From Strongylocentrotus droebachiensis (lineage: Eukaryota > Echinodermata > Echinoidea > Camarodonta > Strongylocentrotidae): a stretch of DNA of 64,000 bases. This document shows, one piece after another, positions 25,036 to 37,800 of this stretch. Position numbers and translations under genes: made by a program. Under the pieces are notes generated by a model that saw only the letters and a program-made list of their open reading frames with translations, did no database searches and was not told the origin of the DNA. How positions within the stretch are numbered: the first letter of the stretch is position 1; each line of letters opens with the position of its first letter. The stretch spans positions 84,065-148,064 of the forward strand of contig JAVYIG010004948.1 of NCBI GenBank assembly GCA_035222895.1, given 5' to 3'.

Positions 25036-28000
25036 GTAATTCGTAATGTTCTCCTACATAAGCACCATGATAACTTGTATGATAGTTAATGTAGATTTTA
25101 TAGAAACATACATCGCTTCAGACACTTGTAGAAAAAGAAAATCATCCATGCTTTGCAGGTTCTTTGACATATATCTTTAGGAGGCTTTGTTGTCATCTGA
25201 ATTGCAGCCGATAAATAACGAAAACCAATCATGAACTTCAAACCGCCAATTGTAAAAGTAATGTTATATATCACAGTGCCCACACAGTCCATTTGGTCTT
25301 GGGGCCAAGGGGGCATGTTTTCTAATTTTGCGGTAGCTGGCTCATGCGCACCGACGAAAGAAATCAATACGCACGCCTTTTGGCAAGGCTAGACGCGATT
25401 GAAGAGGACAGTCACTTTGGAGCAGTATATTGGTATAGATGTTGATGAAGGTGAGAGCGAGTAGAAAGAACAGACATTATTGTGATGTAGAATTGTTTGG
25501 GAGAAGATTTATTGGATATTTGTTCGGAGGGGAAATGAATCAAATGCGCCGACGAAGCTATTAGAAAAATGGCGTAAGAAAAGGCACCGACTGATGAAAG
25601 TCGACAATGAGAGAGGGGGAAAGGCATCCCTTAGCGCGATCAGGGTAAGATGTGGAGACAGGGGACTCGTGAAATGAGGGGACCCCCCGTGTTTGAGATT
25701 AAACAATCAAGTTGGAATGAGAGCGGCTGCTTAAATGTTGCGCAGGTAGCATTCTATGTAATAGATTGTAAGTGATGAGTCCGTTTTTGGGATCGTCTTT
25801 CCGGAGGGATAGCATTTACCATGTTACTCTGAATTCAATTTAAACTCCATTTAAGGCGACCGCTTCGACCCTCTTATATTATCTCCCAATGATTTACACG
25901 ATGATTTAGTAAATATCAGGCAAGATATCTGGTTATCTGTAGGAATACCCCGAGCAGGCTTGACAAGAAGGCCGCCTCGGCATCAGCTAATGAAATTTCA
26001 GCTCACCTAATGTCTTTTCCAACGGCTGCAGATAAAAGAGCCGCGCATCCCTTTCCACGCCTCTCTAACAGCGTTTTAAGAAATCTTCTCAGTCTCATGG
26101 AATCAGGATCAGCTTGGTTATCTAATCTGTTTGTGTACGTATACGTATCGACTTGATGAGAATTAATACATGAAACGATTAGCCGGGGTTGTGGCAGGTG
26201 GATGCAATGGTGGAGACTACTGTCTGGCTGAGGTAGTATACCTTCGAGATATCCATTCCCGTTTGTCCTAATGTTTCTGTGGGTGATCCTGGAATATTGA
26301 AATACAGAAACACCAACCAGAAGACATGTTCTATACTGTCGGTTTATCATGTTTATATTTCCGGTTGAGCGATGTAAAGAAACCTTCAGCTAACGACCGT
26401 TTGTCCTGGAAAATAGATGCAAATGATACCACAACCGAGTGTGCACAACTCCTCAATATTTTCGACAGTTTTCAATATTAGATATTTTCAAGTTTGTTTC
26501 TTTTGTTTAGTTCTGTTTCGTTGTTGTTGACGAGAGTCTACAAAGTTTACTCGACCCAATATCATTTATTCGATTGAGTTTGGAAATTCTAACATTGTTT
26601 AACCATTGAGAAGAAGGAAACTGTATAGTATTTCGAGCGTTTCCTCCTCAATGGCAATTAGACCCGGCATCTTTGAAGCTCGGTCTTGTCTTGTCACATA
26701 TTGGTTAGAGGAGGCTGTCAAGAGTGTCAGGGAGTGCGTGAAGTATACAGTGGACGACCGTTACAGAATCTGTTTTTTGTTGGTTCTTCAGAGAATCTGG
26801 ACAGGACGGCTGTCTCCACCTGTGAAACCGTATAAGCTTTACAGTAATCGGTCTTACCCCGACCGTACATGTCTGAAATCAAAGAGATAAATGACAATTA
26901 AAAATAGAGAATGGCAATATAAATAGAATGGACACAATTGGTACGAAATAACAGTGAATCATTGCTAACGGATTTTCCTGAAAATTCGAAATGAGAGCTG
27001 TCTTTTTGTAAACGAAATTAAGGTAAATGCCCTACTCTTTGTATACAAAGAGTAGGGCATTTACCATGTTGGACTGAGCATTTTTGCATCGTTTGCTTCG
27101 TAGGTATTGGAAAATGGAAAGTAATGAAAAGAGAAACTACGGTGAGATTTTTGTTGATGCAACTCATCTCGATGGCATGCACAGTAGTTCGTTCATTATG
27201 AATTGGAAGCTGGGCTCCCAGCAAGGCATCGCGGGCATCCTGGTGGGAACCCCAATAAGGGAATGCTGTCTTAGGGTCGTATGAGGTCAGATGGGTCAGA
27301 TGAGGTCACGCATCATTGATAGGAACTGATAGTAAATGTGTATGCATATCGGTTCTGTTTTTTAGCAGTGAGAAATGTAACTGCACATTGTTTCAGTGTA
27401 TTGTTGAAGCAATGAGAACCGTTATGTTATACATTGTTCTTTAACAGATTACACATCCATTCCATTTCAAATAATCTGTAATTTTAAAGAATATTTTATC
27501 GTTCAGAATGATCTTTGAGTAAGATTTTTGTAACCAAGGTTGTAGATGTAGACCATCTATACTTGAATTTGTATACAGAAGTGGCAGCAAGCAGAACAGG
27601 AAACCGGAGTGTTTTCAGTCATTTGTTGTGGTGCTATCTACTTTTTTTCTTCAAAAACGGGTAACGTACATTCGTGAGTTCAGTCATGTCGGTGATCCAT
27701 GATTTCAAGGAGCACACACAAGCTTTGACACAATCCTTGAGGGAAATCACAAGTCAGCATGGTCAGCCGTGAGAAATGTTACGTGAACCCCAATAAACAA
27801 CAGAAAAACATCCGTCCTGAGTGTGTCAAGTGTCTCTAGAACAGTAAGGATACCAAAAGATTGTACAACTGGGGAATCTTCTTATATCCCACACAATTAT
27901 TGAACACAAATAATATTAACATTCAGATTATTATCTGCCATGTTCTGAAAAGTGGCATCTTGTTTCCTTTCCCAATCCTTCCTTTTTGCATCAACATGTT

Positions 28001-29471
28001 TCCTTTTCCTTTTTTCTTACTACTTCGGGCTTCTGTTTCATTTATACTTATCATTCGAGACCCAATCAGTGAGATTTAAGTTCCTTCAAGTTCATTAGCC
28101 TCTTCCGTCTAGCACACGTCTGGTTTTCTTGACAGATGATTCATTTATCAAGTACAACTCCTTTTCTTCTCTCTAACAAACCAACCACTGCTCGAGCAAT
28201 AGCGCCCTACCGCGATACGTAGCTTAGCCCTCAGAGAAATATGTCCTTATTGGTCTCTTTTGTGGTTTTTGTGGTATTTATGAAATAAAGATAAAATCGT
28301 AAGATGTTTTATTTTGCTATTTCTTAGCTTGAAAAGAGATGAGAAGGCAACAATCATGGAAGGACTCGTTTAAATGTGATTGACGTAAGAGCCGAAACGA
28401 AAGACGAGAGAGAAGAGTGGTGCGAGGAAAATGTTAAAAATAATACAATTATACATTATGACACAATCCCCAATGATGTATGTTCCAATCGAAAATACAA
28501 TCTGAATAATTACATTCCACGTTGGTCACTTGGGAATTGTACGATGACTAGCATTGAAGAAGAAAAAAAATAATATAAAATCACGGTACATGAACATTGA
28601 TTATTCGACAGGAAACATTTCATCTGCAAGATATTAATATGTGCGCTCTTTGAAAATACATGTACTGGGTAAAGCCGTAATTATGAATACGATCAATATT
28701 TTGTCTGATTGTTAGTTGAAGGAATCAACACGCATTTACAAACTGTATGTGTGTACAAAGTACTTCTTTCATACAAGGCACTTCTTGAAATACAATAATA
28801 CATTGGTCAGTTCTCCCGTTTTCTCTCAAGCTCGCCGAGTTCTTAGATAGTAGTATGCCTTTTTTAGGACGGAAGTGGACATTTTCTCGCTCCCATCTCT
28901 CTAGGTATGAAATATTTTCAGCGTCAAACCTGCCACCAGCTATTCTGTTATTTTCCCGTCAGTGTCTCGACCTAAAAACCACTCGCTGGAAGGAAAGTTT
29001 TCGTAAATCTCCCTCTCGCGTATGTTAATACATCTGAGACTTTTCTTTCTTTCTTCTGGAGGGCACGAAGGGTTGGTTCTTAAACGCCAAATCCATGGGC
29101 GATCATTTCTGCGGTGGAACCACCTGCCAAGGGGGACATTTTGTTAAGTGTTCTGGGCCCAGAGGGACTTGTTAACAACATGAGGAGAGCAATAGTGAAG
29201 TTACTGAAGAAGGAGAGGGAGTGGAGATTGGAGATGGGGTCAGTATAGGAGGAGAAGGGGAAGAGATAGAACAATCCATGTAGATGTACAGAAGAGGAAG
29301 ATGTGAAGAGGAAGATGAAAACATGAAAGGAGTTGGAATGGATCTGGGTACTTGGGGTATAAAATCCCTGCCAAACGGGACACAGGAATACTATTCTAAA
29401 CTGAAAGTTGGCTCTTTAACGGACCATTTTCGTTATGTAATCAACCTTGATGCACAAATCTTTGTAAAATG
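25036..29471. other. Non-coding, with the 44-bp palindrome inside
   Basis: No gene recognised on either strand. The only structured element I see is the palindrome at 27022-27065. Confidence 0.55.
27022..27065. repeat. Perfect 44-bp palindrome
   Basis: GGTAAATGCCCTACTCTTT, the centre GTATAC, and AAAGAGTAGGGCATTTACC form an uninterrupted 44-bp palindrome without mismatch or spacer. The next base on each side (A and A) does not pair. It could extrude as a cruciform or fold as a hairpin in RNA. It is too exact for neutral old sequence of this length. Confidence 0.95.
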
Positions 29472-29622
29472 ACTCGTTACGTATTATTTCATTCACCTGC
29501 TTGTTAGGTACGACAAGCCATAATGTTTGTCCTACCTAGTAACAATTAATATAGGCAATTCACATTCTGACTATTGAAACACAATTATTCGGAACAGGTG
29601 AATGACATAATTTGTAACGAGG
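29472..29622. mobile_element. Short nested inverted repeat, MITE-like
   Basis: ACTCGTTACGTATTATTTC plus ATTCACCTG at 29472-29499 matches, with about five changes, the reverse complement of CAGGTGAATGACATAATTTG plus TAACGAGG (29595-29622). Inside, TAGGTACGACAA (29505-29516) pairs with TTGTCCTACCTA (about 29528-29539) with one mismatch. The whole 151-bp stretch could fold as two stacked stems. The flanks show no clear target duplication. It is probably a small non-autonomous transposon, though a structured transcript cannot be excluded. Confidence 0.6.
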
Positions 29623-31328
29623 CACTTAAGAAAGATTTCATTACGAAAATGTCCTATGAAACCATGGACACCTTAAGTATATCCAACACAAACGAATATA
29701 ATTCTAAGAAGATGAATTTTTTATGTAACTCCAAAGTAGTTATGGTGGTCTAGATATGGCTTAGATGAAATGTACGTTTTCGCCCTTAGAGGAAATAGTG
29801 TATTTCCAGTAAAAAATGTCATAAGAAGGTGATGCTAACTTTATTTCTTTTAAAGGCGATCCTCCGGGTGTCCATGCGTCCCTCCCAGAGCCCCCTCTCA
29901 AAGTCCCACTCTCCTTTATTGTCATGGTTGTAGTTATACGCACTATTTACTTCAGCACGGACGAGGAGGGAGATGCTTTTACAGGAGGAAGAAAACTATT
30001 CAAGGGCTCGTAGGAGAATGACCCCTTTTTGCGCTTTGGGTGTCGAGAACATCGGCAAATGATCGGAATACCTAGGACACCTGAGGGTATACATGCTAAA
30101 AGAGGGTGTACATGGGATAAGGAGAAGACAAGAGAGCAGAAAGTACCGGAACTTCGAGTGACAGTGATGAAGAGTTGCGTGGAGGAGGGAGGAGAGGGAA
30201 GGATTTGAAGGGAAAATGTAAATCAGGAAAAATATAAGTGAGCTCGAGGGTTACCCGCAAGGTATCACGAAGCTTTGTATGATAATAATGTGTCATTAGA
30301 CGTCTGGCATTCTGGTTTGGGAGGGAGAATATTTTAAGCTCTTTTGCAGGTCTAAGAAGAGAAAGGACCTTGATAACATTTTGCGTAATGCTTGAAATCT
30401 ACTTTGAGCTTTAAATTTCGACCAATAATAAATATTAGACTCTTTTCCAGTATTTCAATTTAGCCGGGTGACCGCCTTATTCTTGAAAACATGTAAAATC
30501 ATTTACATGAGTTTCTGTTTTATTCGTCATAAAAAGGCACATCGAAAATATTGAAAAATAAACAATGAAAATCCTATCGTTTTACTTAATTCTTGATTGG
30601 CGTGGTCGAATGAGTTCATAGCTCAATCTCACATTTGAGTCGTTAGATATAACGACAACCGCTAACGTCTGAGGGTATTTTATAATTTCTCAATTTCACA
30701 TTTCGTCGGCTACTCGCAAGATAGCCGTAAGAGTATAGTTAATGGCAGACAGTAACGATTCTTTGCAGGAAAGTGAGGAATCCATAATTTTCATTTGTTT
30801 TTAAACCGTGGTATAGTGTAAGGTCCGTCTCCCTTGTTATAATCGGCAATGTTTAATCAAACACGGATATAGGATTAACCTAGTTCCCAGTACCTTTGCA
30901 CAGCAGGTAATACAACGTGATGGCGAAAATCCCCACTGGTAATATCTAGAAAGGTGAATGCAATGTAAAATACGATGTCGTCAATCAGAACGTGGCCTTT
31001 ATTCTCTTGTCTGTCGAAGGGTGGCTCCGTGAGTGAATCTCCCTGTTCCGATAATCCCTTAGTCATTGAATGTCGATGTGATGAGGTTAATTGGGAAGGG
31101 AAGTCGGCATCGTGGAGATCAGTGTCGGATGGAGATCAACATGAGGATGACTCAGTGGTTGACGTCCGGGAGTATCGACATCTTTGCGTTAGCGGTTCAT
31201 GTTCGTAAATTACTACACGCCAAGTCATACCTGAAGCTGAGGCAGAGTGTATTCTCACTTAGTAACTTAATGAGATGCATAGAACATAGCAACAGAGAGA
31301 ACCTTCACGATCACAGACTGTAAATTAT
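29623..31328. other. Non-coding, nothing specific seen
   Basis: Short overlapping frames at 30875-31323 occur on both strands with no domain and read as chance. Confidence 0.5.
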
Positions 31329-31852
31329 ATGTTGATGAAAGAATGCCATGATGGTTAACTTTTAATTAATTACCTGCGTGCCATCGTTGATCAATAGAGA
31401 TCATTAACATACAGCCTGACATGGAAGAAAAAACAGTACCACACTGCGAAATCAGAGAAAACAGCGCCTGTGCGTCTCCAAATGCAACATGTATTTATGT
31501 CCACACCAGAAGTGCTAGTTAATGATGTTAATGAATGCAGAAAAAAAGAGAAGTTACTAAACTTGGGGACTCTTTTCTTTTCTTGGTAATATGTTGATGA
31601 AAGAATGCCATGATGGTTAACTTTTAATTAATTACCTGCGTGCCATCGTTGATCAATAGAGATCATTAACATACAGCCTGACATGGAAGAAAAAACAGTA
31701 CCACACTGCGAAATCGGAGAAAACAGCGCCTGTGTGTCTCCAAATGCAACCTGTATTTATGTCCACACCAAAAGTGCTAGTTAATGATGTTAATGAATGC
31801 AGAACAAAAATGAGAAGTAACTAAACTTGAGGACTCTTTTCTTTTCTTGGTA
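31329..31852 (+). repeat. Tandem duplication, two copies of about 262 bp
   Basis: A unit starting ATGTTGATGAAAGAATGCCA at 31329 is repeated at 31591 and ends with CTTTTCTTTTCTTGGTA in both copies. Differences are few (for example CAGAG/CGGAG, GCGTC/TGTC, AACATG/AACCTG and an indel near GAAAAAAAGAG), so the duplication is fairly recent. Neither copy codes for a recognisable protein. The second copy runs straight into a poly-C tract. Confidence 0.92.
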
Positions 31853-31892
31853 CCCCCCCCCCCCCCCCCCTCCCCTCCCTCCCTCATGCACA
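31853..31892 (+). repeat. Poly-C tract of 18 with C/T tail
   Basis: C18 directly joined to the end of the 262-bp duplication, then TCCCCTCCCTCCCTC. It is a simple repeat. Confidence 0.85.
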
Positions 31893-34800
31893 TGCCTTCT
31901 AAAAGGGAGAAGCTTTCGACCTAAATCTTTTCTTTCTGGTGAGACAGAAGTCGGCGGGCTTTATGACATTGACAATCTCGTCAGTCGTGAAATCATAGTT
32001 ACTTCGAGGGGGACAGATAAGGACAAGGGTGGTGTGATATGACTCTTGACCTTACACCGCTCCATGTATCTCATGAATGTTCGATTAAGCGACATTAAAA
32101 CGTTCTGCAGGGTTGGAGGCCAGAAGGGCGTATACTCGCAGACACTGAAAACTGAAAAGAGACACTAAATCTAACATTCGGCGTCGCTGGCTACATTCAA
32201 AATGCAAAATCTCTGAAGTCGACAAAGTGATGAAAAACAACGTTTCCTCCTTGTTCAAGCCATTTAGCTTGTTTTTGCCATGCCAATGCAACTGTACGGG
32301 TGTGTAAGCATGAAGTTCTATTATGAACTCTCTCCGTGGTGTAGATGTAGTCGGACCCAATGTGCAGGCAGGGCAGAAGCATGGGGGTTAATCCGAGAAC
32401 GGAATTGAGTTTGTGAATACTTGACCCAAATGTGCGATGCAAGAACCTAATCAGTTAATGGCTGTGAGGGTTGTATCATATTTCTAATAAATTCCCTCTG
32501 CAGTGCTTGAACTCACTGTAGAGATTACATTGTTGCTATTTTCAACTAAATATGCTTTGAAGTGCTCGATTTTGCCGAGTGATAACGCGCTTTGAAGTTT
32601 ATCCCCACTAATCACATACATTGTGGACGACGCATATAGATTTGCCTTTATGTCAAATGTGTTTCTACCATTTTCCCCTGTTCTTGTTTATTTAATTATG
32701 TATACTGCATCTAAAGAGTTTAGAAAAGGTGCAGGCTATTTGAAAACATACGGTGTACATGCACATTTTTGCTAGGTTAGAAGAGATACTTATCAGAATC
32801 GAAATGGAACTGCTAGGATTAGCCAGGGAGGTGGCATAACTCCTTGGATTAGCATAGTGAACGTTATTAACATCGTTTTGTTCATTGCTTCAAGAGAATG
32901 GCAAACCTTACTGTTTCCGGCGCCGAACATTCATTCTTATCTGGAATCTTTTACCTTTATTCATAGAAGCACGATAGAGCGTCAATTGCGTCTCAATTCC
33001 CACAAATCTTTCTTCATTCATCCCAAATTACACGAATTTCGTATTCCAATCAAGACAATATCCTTGTTTATGTTAGCATCTTGTTGCTTGTTGGGTATCC
33101 GCCCAGCCCCTGCAATTTCGTTTTGACAGGTAGAATCACCTGAATACCCGACCAAATTATCCTTAACCTGAGTTACATTGACAATCGGATAGGTGAAATC
33201 TGCCTCCCCATCTCGATTTCAACTCACAATCTGAAATCCACAAGTAGAGCAAAGGAGTACACTGTCTCTTCCTTATTGGCTTCTAATTTGTAAACCCGAA
33301 TATTTAATGGGAAACCAGCTATGTGAATGATGTTTTGGAAATGTCTTCGATAAGTGCATTCGAGTTAAAAAGGTCATTTATTTACAAGGTACGGACACCC
33401 AGCGATACAGTTTTCTCGTGAGAAAGAGGAACGGAGGTATGAAAAAGGCAGAGACGGGGAAGGAAAATAAACTTTCTTATTTGCAAGATCAAATTTCGAT
33501 TTATTTTTCTGTTGTAGGCTATATATTCTTCTCTGAAACCCACAATTACATGTATATGTCATTCATTTCAAAGCGTCACACATAGTCTGAATTAAGACAT
33601 ACCAATTATTCTCTAAAATGTCCTCTCCCATGTATTTTGAAACGTTGAAAGGTTTCTATTGTTCTGATGATTCTTATACGGTGTATTTCCGCTTGGTAAT
33701 GTTTATAAGAAGTGGTGGAAAGGCTCGGTTTCTCAAGGAGCAAATGATCATGTGGTACTACACGCCGAACAATCTATTCACATCAGTGGCTCCGCTCCGT
33801 GAAGGGGTGACGAAGGTCAAGTCCTCGCGGGGTCACTTCGATCTAATGTCCAGTTCAGGTTTCCACCACCTGCCCGCATCCCCGTGGCTTTGCGGGTGCG
33901 AGGGGCGTTTGATTGCTTCTTGTGTTCTAAGGCGGCTAATGATTGTAATGAGGAGGTAGGAGGATGGATGCCTGTGAATTTCGTCCTCATCATCCCTCCC
34001 ATTCACCGTCTTTATTTTCATCTCACGTCGTTTATCTTACTCCCGCTCATTTGCCACCCACCTATTCACGAAGAGTCTGTCGTTTTATGGTAGTTGAGGT
34101 TGGCCTACGGAAGTATAATCAAATAGTTTCAGGGTAAACAACGGAATTTTACAATTTCTAATGACATTTTGTCGAACGAATGTGATATCAATTATTCTAA
34201 TCTGGGATATTAAATAAGTATAAGTGAAAACAGATGAGGGAATTGGGACCGACATATCCGTACATTCCACCATTTCCTAATGCAACGGATGTTACTTGTG
34301 TTTTCAACGTGTGCACTAATTAGCCAGTGTTCGAAAATTTATTTTAATTTTGCTGGTTCCAGCAGCCCTACGCTGTATGGCATGAATCGGTATAGTATTT
34401 TACGCAATTAACTAATTAAAATTACATTTCCATCGCAATAAAATACATGACTAGAACTCGCGATTCCTTGTCAAAAGCAATACCGCAATGTTCTTTAAGA
34501 CTGTCCTCTCTGTTTTTTCCGCTAACCCTCGTCCTATTTATCCCTTTTTATAACCAAAGAGGATGATGAGAGACTTTTTGAGTGGTGGAATTTATGTAGC
34601 GTTTATCGATCTAATTCGAGATGTAGATGAGCATTGATTTAGGACGTAGCCACTTGTTCTTGCGTTCCTCCCTTCGCACATGGCTGGTGTACCAAGCGTG
34701 GCATCTGGCGAGGGTATCTCTCTAAGGTTACGTTGCTTCATACATATTTCGTCGCTAGTTTGAATGGAAATTGAATGTGTAGTTCTTGTGTCTATGACTG

Positions 34801-37800
34801 TTTTGTCTTTATGTTTTCATTGAAATTATGCCGTAAACGATCGCAAAGACTTTCGAAAAATCAACACGAGCCATTTCAATACCCTATAACGTTTTTCGGA
34901 CATAATCATATTCGGATTATACGATTGATGTTTTGCCAGGCTTTGTCATCGTGTTGCAGTTCTTTGTTCCAAATTCTTAGTAGGATGTCCTTCCGTTTTA
35001 CCGGACCTAAACCACAGGTCCTAGGAATCCCTCGACGAGCGAGAGGCGTTGATAATAAAGGCGCTTATGACAACTCATCTCTCTTCTGTCTAGTCGAGAT
35101 GGTCGTGCTTTCAATGCAAAGACGGCAGAAAATTGCTTCCTCTCTTTGAGCAAACCGAGTGAAGAACTTCTCGCTTTTATTATGAAAATGTCACGTTCAG
35201 GAGGTAGAATTCTATCAGGTAGGAATTTTTCGTTAAAGACACGGTTTTAACATCTGTCGATCGAATATGAAGCCGGGTATTTCAGATTTTTATTTCGCCT
35301 GTCATGCATCAAAATTTCACGCTAATGCGTTACAAGGTCCGTTCCCATTAACCAAAATAATTGCATAATGTTTCTTGAAACATCCTTCTTCATGAATCTC
35401 TTTTGTCTAGGGGTTAGATCGTTTCAAAGATGTTTGCTTATTGTAGTTCTCTCTTTGCGCAATTACTTAATCAAGCACCATCGTTGTTTGTGGCCATTAT
35501 ATACTTAGAAATTACTCGTATCCAATCGCAGTTTGGCTAAGGAACCGAGCATCTTTGAAGTAATCCTGCAAGATACTCAAGTTTTTGCACGACTGCTCGT
35601 ACATCCTGAAACGAAATGTTAAAAAATGCACAGTGTGGAAACACTCGGGTTACGACGAAGATGCATTCCGCTTTCGTGTTCTTTAAACTGCTTTACTGCG
35701 CTTTTGGCATCGTCTTCCGTGCGAAAAAGAACTCCATTAATTGTTAACATTAAAATCAATCCGAAGGACAGCTTCGTTTCCGTTGGCTGGGGGGGGGGGG
35801 GGGATCAATGAATATCTTGTCTGTGAACCTGAGGTTTTATTTTAGGTCCATGGTCTAACCAGCAGAGCAGAGCCGAACATTGCAATTCTCAAGGTTAAGG
35901 TTTCGTCATAGCTGTTGGAGAACATTTCGTGAATGGAGTTAAAAAAGACATTACTATGGTTCTCTCCTTATAAATCCTTTTATTTTCTTCCATACACTGT
36001 ACATGCAAAGAAGCATCGATCTCTTCGTTGAAAACAATGTAAATTGTGAATGGAGAAGAAAAAAAACAGCATTACTCTGTACACATTAGATAACGATTGA
36101 TTTGTTGCTGTATGTCAATCAATTTGGATAAAATACTCGTGTGACCATAAGGGAATCGCTGTCTTTTGATTTAAGCTTGTTTCTCCCTGGCCCTTTGTTG
36201 CATAGTTATGAAATGCTAGAAGTAAAGGTCAAACCTCATTCGTATGTTGTGATTATTCCGATTAAAAATGAAGTAAGCCAAAGAAAGAGCATACTGTCCT
36301 TTTCCCCGTCTGCAGACGATGTTGGTACGCACTGTAAAATGTCTTCGTGTTGCAAAACTGTCAAACTGATTTGTATCTACCGCATTAATGTCAACCCAAT
36401 CGCGTTCGATCGCAATTTATGTCCAATTACCCCAGGATTACGTCTATTTAACCGATTTTTCGCTCTGTAATTAAAGATCAATATCTCAACTACAAGGTCT
36501 CCGCATACGAGAAAGATGGCGATATAAACTTTGTACTATCATGAAGTGTTACATTGCAGTAATATGAGATAACTGCGTCTAGAAATTAGGTGTCGGAGGA
36601 GGCAGAACGGGGTCGAAGTGGTGTAAAAACTGTCCTTGAAATCTAATTACTCATGCGTTCATGTCATATTTGGAAATTGTATTATATTTGCAAATCGTAT
36701 AATGTGGGAATAAAATCAGTTTCGCATTTTAGTTCTAATGCTATAAACCAATGAAAGAAATCGACTTAAATATGTCAAGAGCGACTTGTCTGCCTCCTCC
36801 ACCCTTAACTTGGCACCACTTATCAATTTTAGGGAAGTCATGTTCAATGGAGTAAGGATTGTGTAGCATTTCTATGAATAATCATGATGCGGTGTGAGTT
36901 ACTGTACGGGATTGACTGATGGGCCAATGGTCAGGTATACGATCGAAATGAGCAGTGGACCCACGAGTTCATTGTTGAATTAATTTCTTGGGTGGATGAT
37001 AATCCGTCACCCTGTATAGATACTTTGATTTCAGTCAGAGATGCATAGCAAGCAATCAACACCGATTATCGCAGGCGAGGGGAAAGCGTCCGTGGAGATA
37101 CATGGTTTCGTGTGATCAAGGGCAATGAACGAGGTGGTCCAACGTTTAAGACACGAAAAAGGAAAGTCACTTTGACTTTGCATGGATTAGGAAAAAAGCA
37201 TATGACGCGAAATAGAAGAGCTTGGAAAGCATATTGGTGTCTTTTAGAAATCAAAATTCACGGAAAGTGATATGCATACAGAGGGTTGGAATGGTGGACG
37301 TCCTCTTTTGGTGCATTGATTTCTAAGTCATGCACATCCGAGCTTGATAGTCGACGATACCGACATCGAGCTTTCCAGAATACGCCATCGCACACTCGAT
37401 CCGATCATGCAAAGCGAAGATAAAATGCTAATGAGAAATCTCGACGAGCGATCAATCGGAAATTATTGGACGATTTAATGCTTCATGAAGATTCACTCCG
37501 GCGACATTAGTCATGGAGAATTGATTTCTCTCACCTGTTTTTTTTTAAGTGAAAGGTGAGCGCCAAGGTCGCGATAGGGACGACATCCCACGTACAGTAT
37601 CGCCTGCCTCAATTTATGCACTACAGTCCTGCGCGCCCAAATCCTTGTATTGTTTATGACCCTTGAAAATCTTGAAACATGACGTTGAAGAACAAGGAAT
37701 GGATTTCCCTTTGAAAGGAATCTCCCAATGTTTTATTGACTTACTTAGGAATATTTCTTGAGTCACCCGTCTTGGTCGATTCACTCTCTGCCACCTGATA

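Noticed and set aside
31329-31852. Two-copy repeat considered as LTRs or a CRISPR-like array
   Set aside because: There are only two directly adjoining copies without internal domain, spacers, TG..CA ends or primer site. It is a simple tandem duplication.
34775-35149. 124-codon frame on the plus strand
   Set aside because: It starts with a Cys-rich hydrophobic stretch but shows no conserved motif. It reads as chance.
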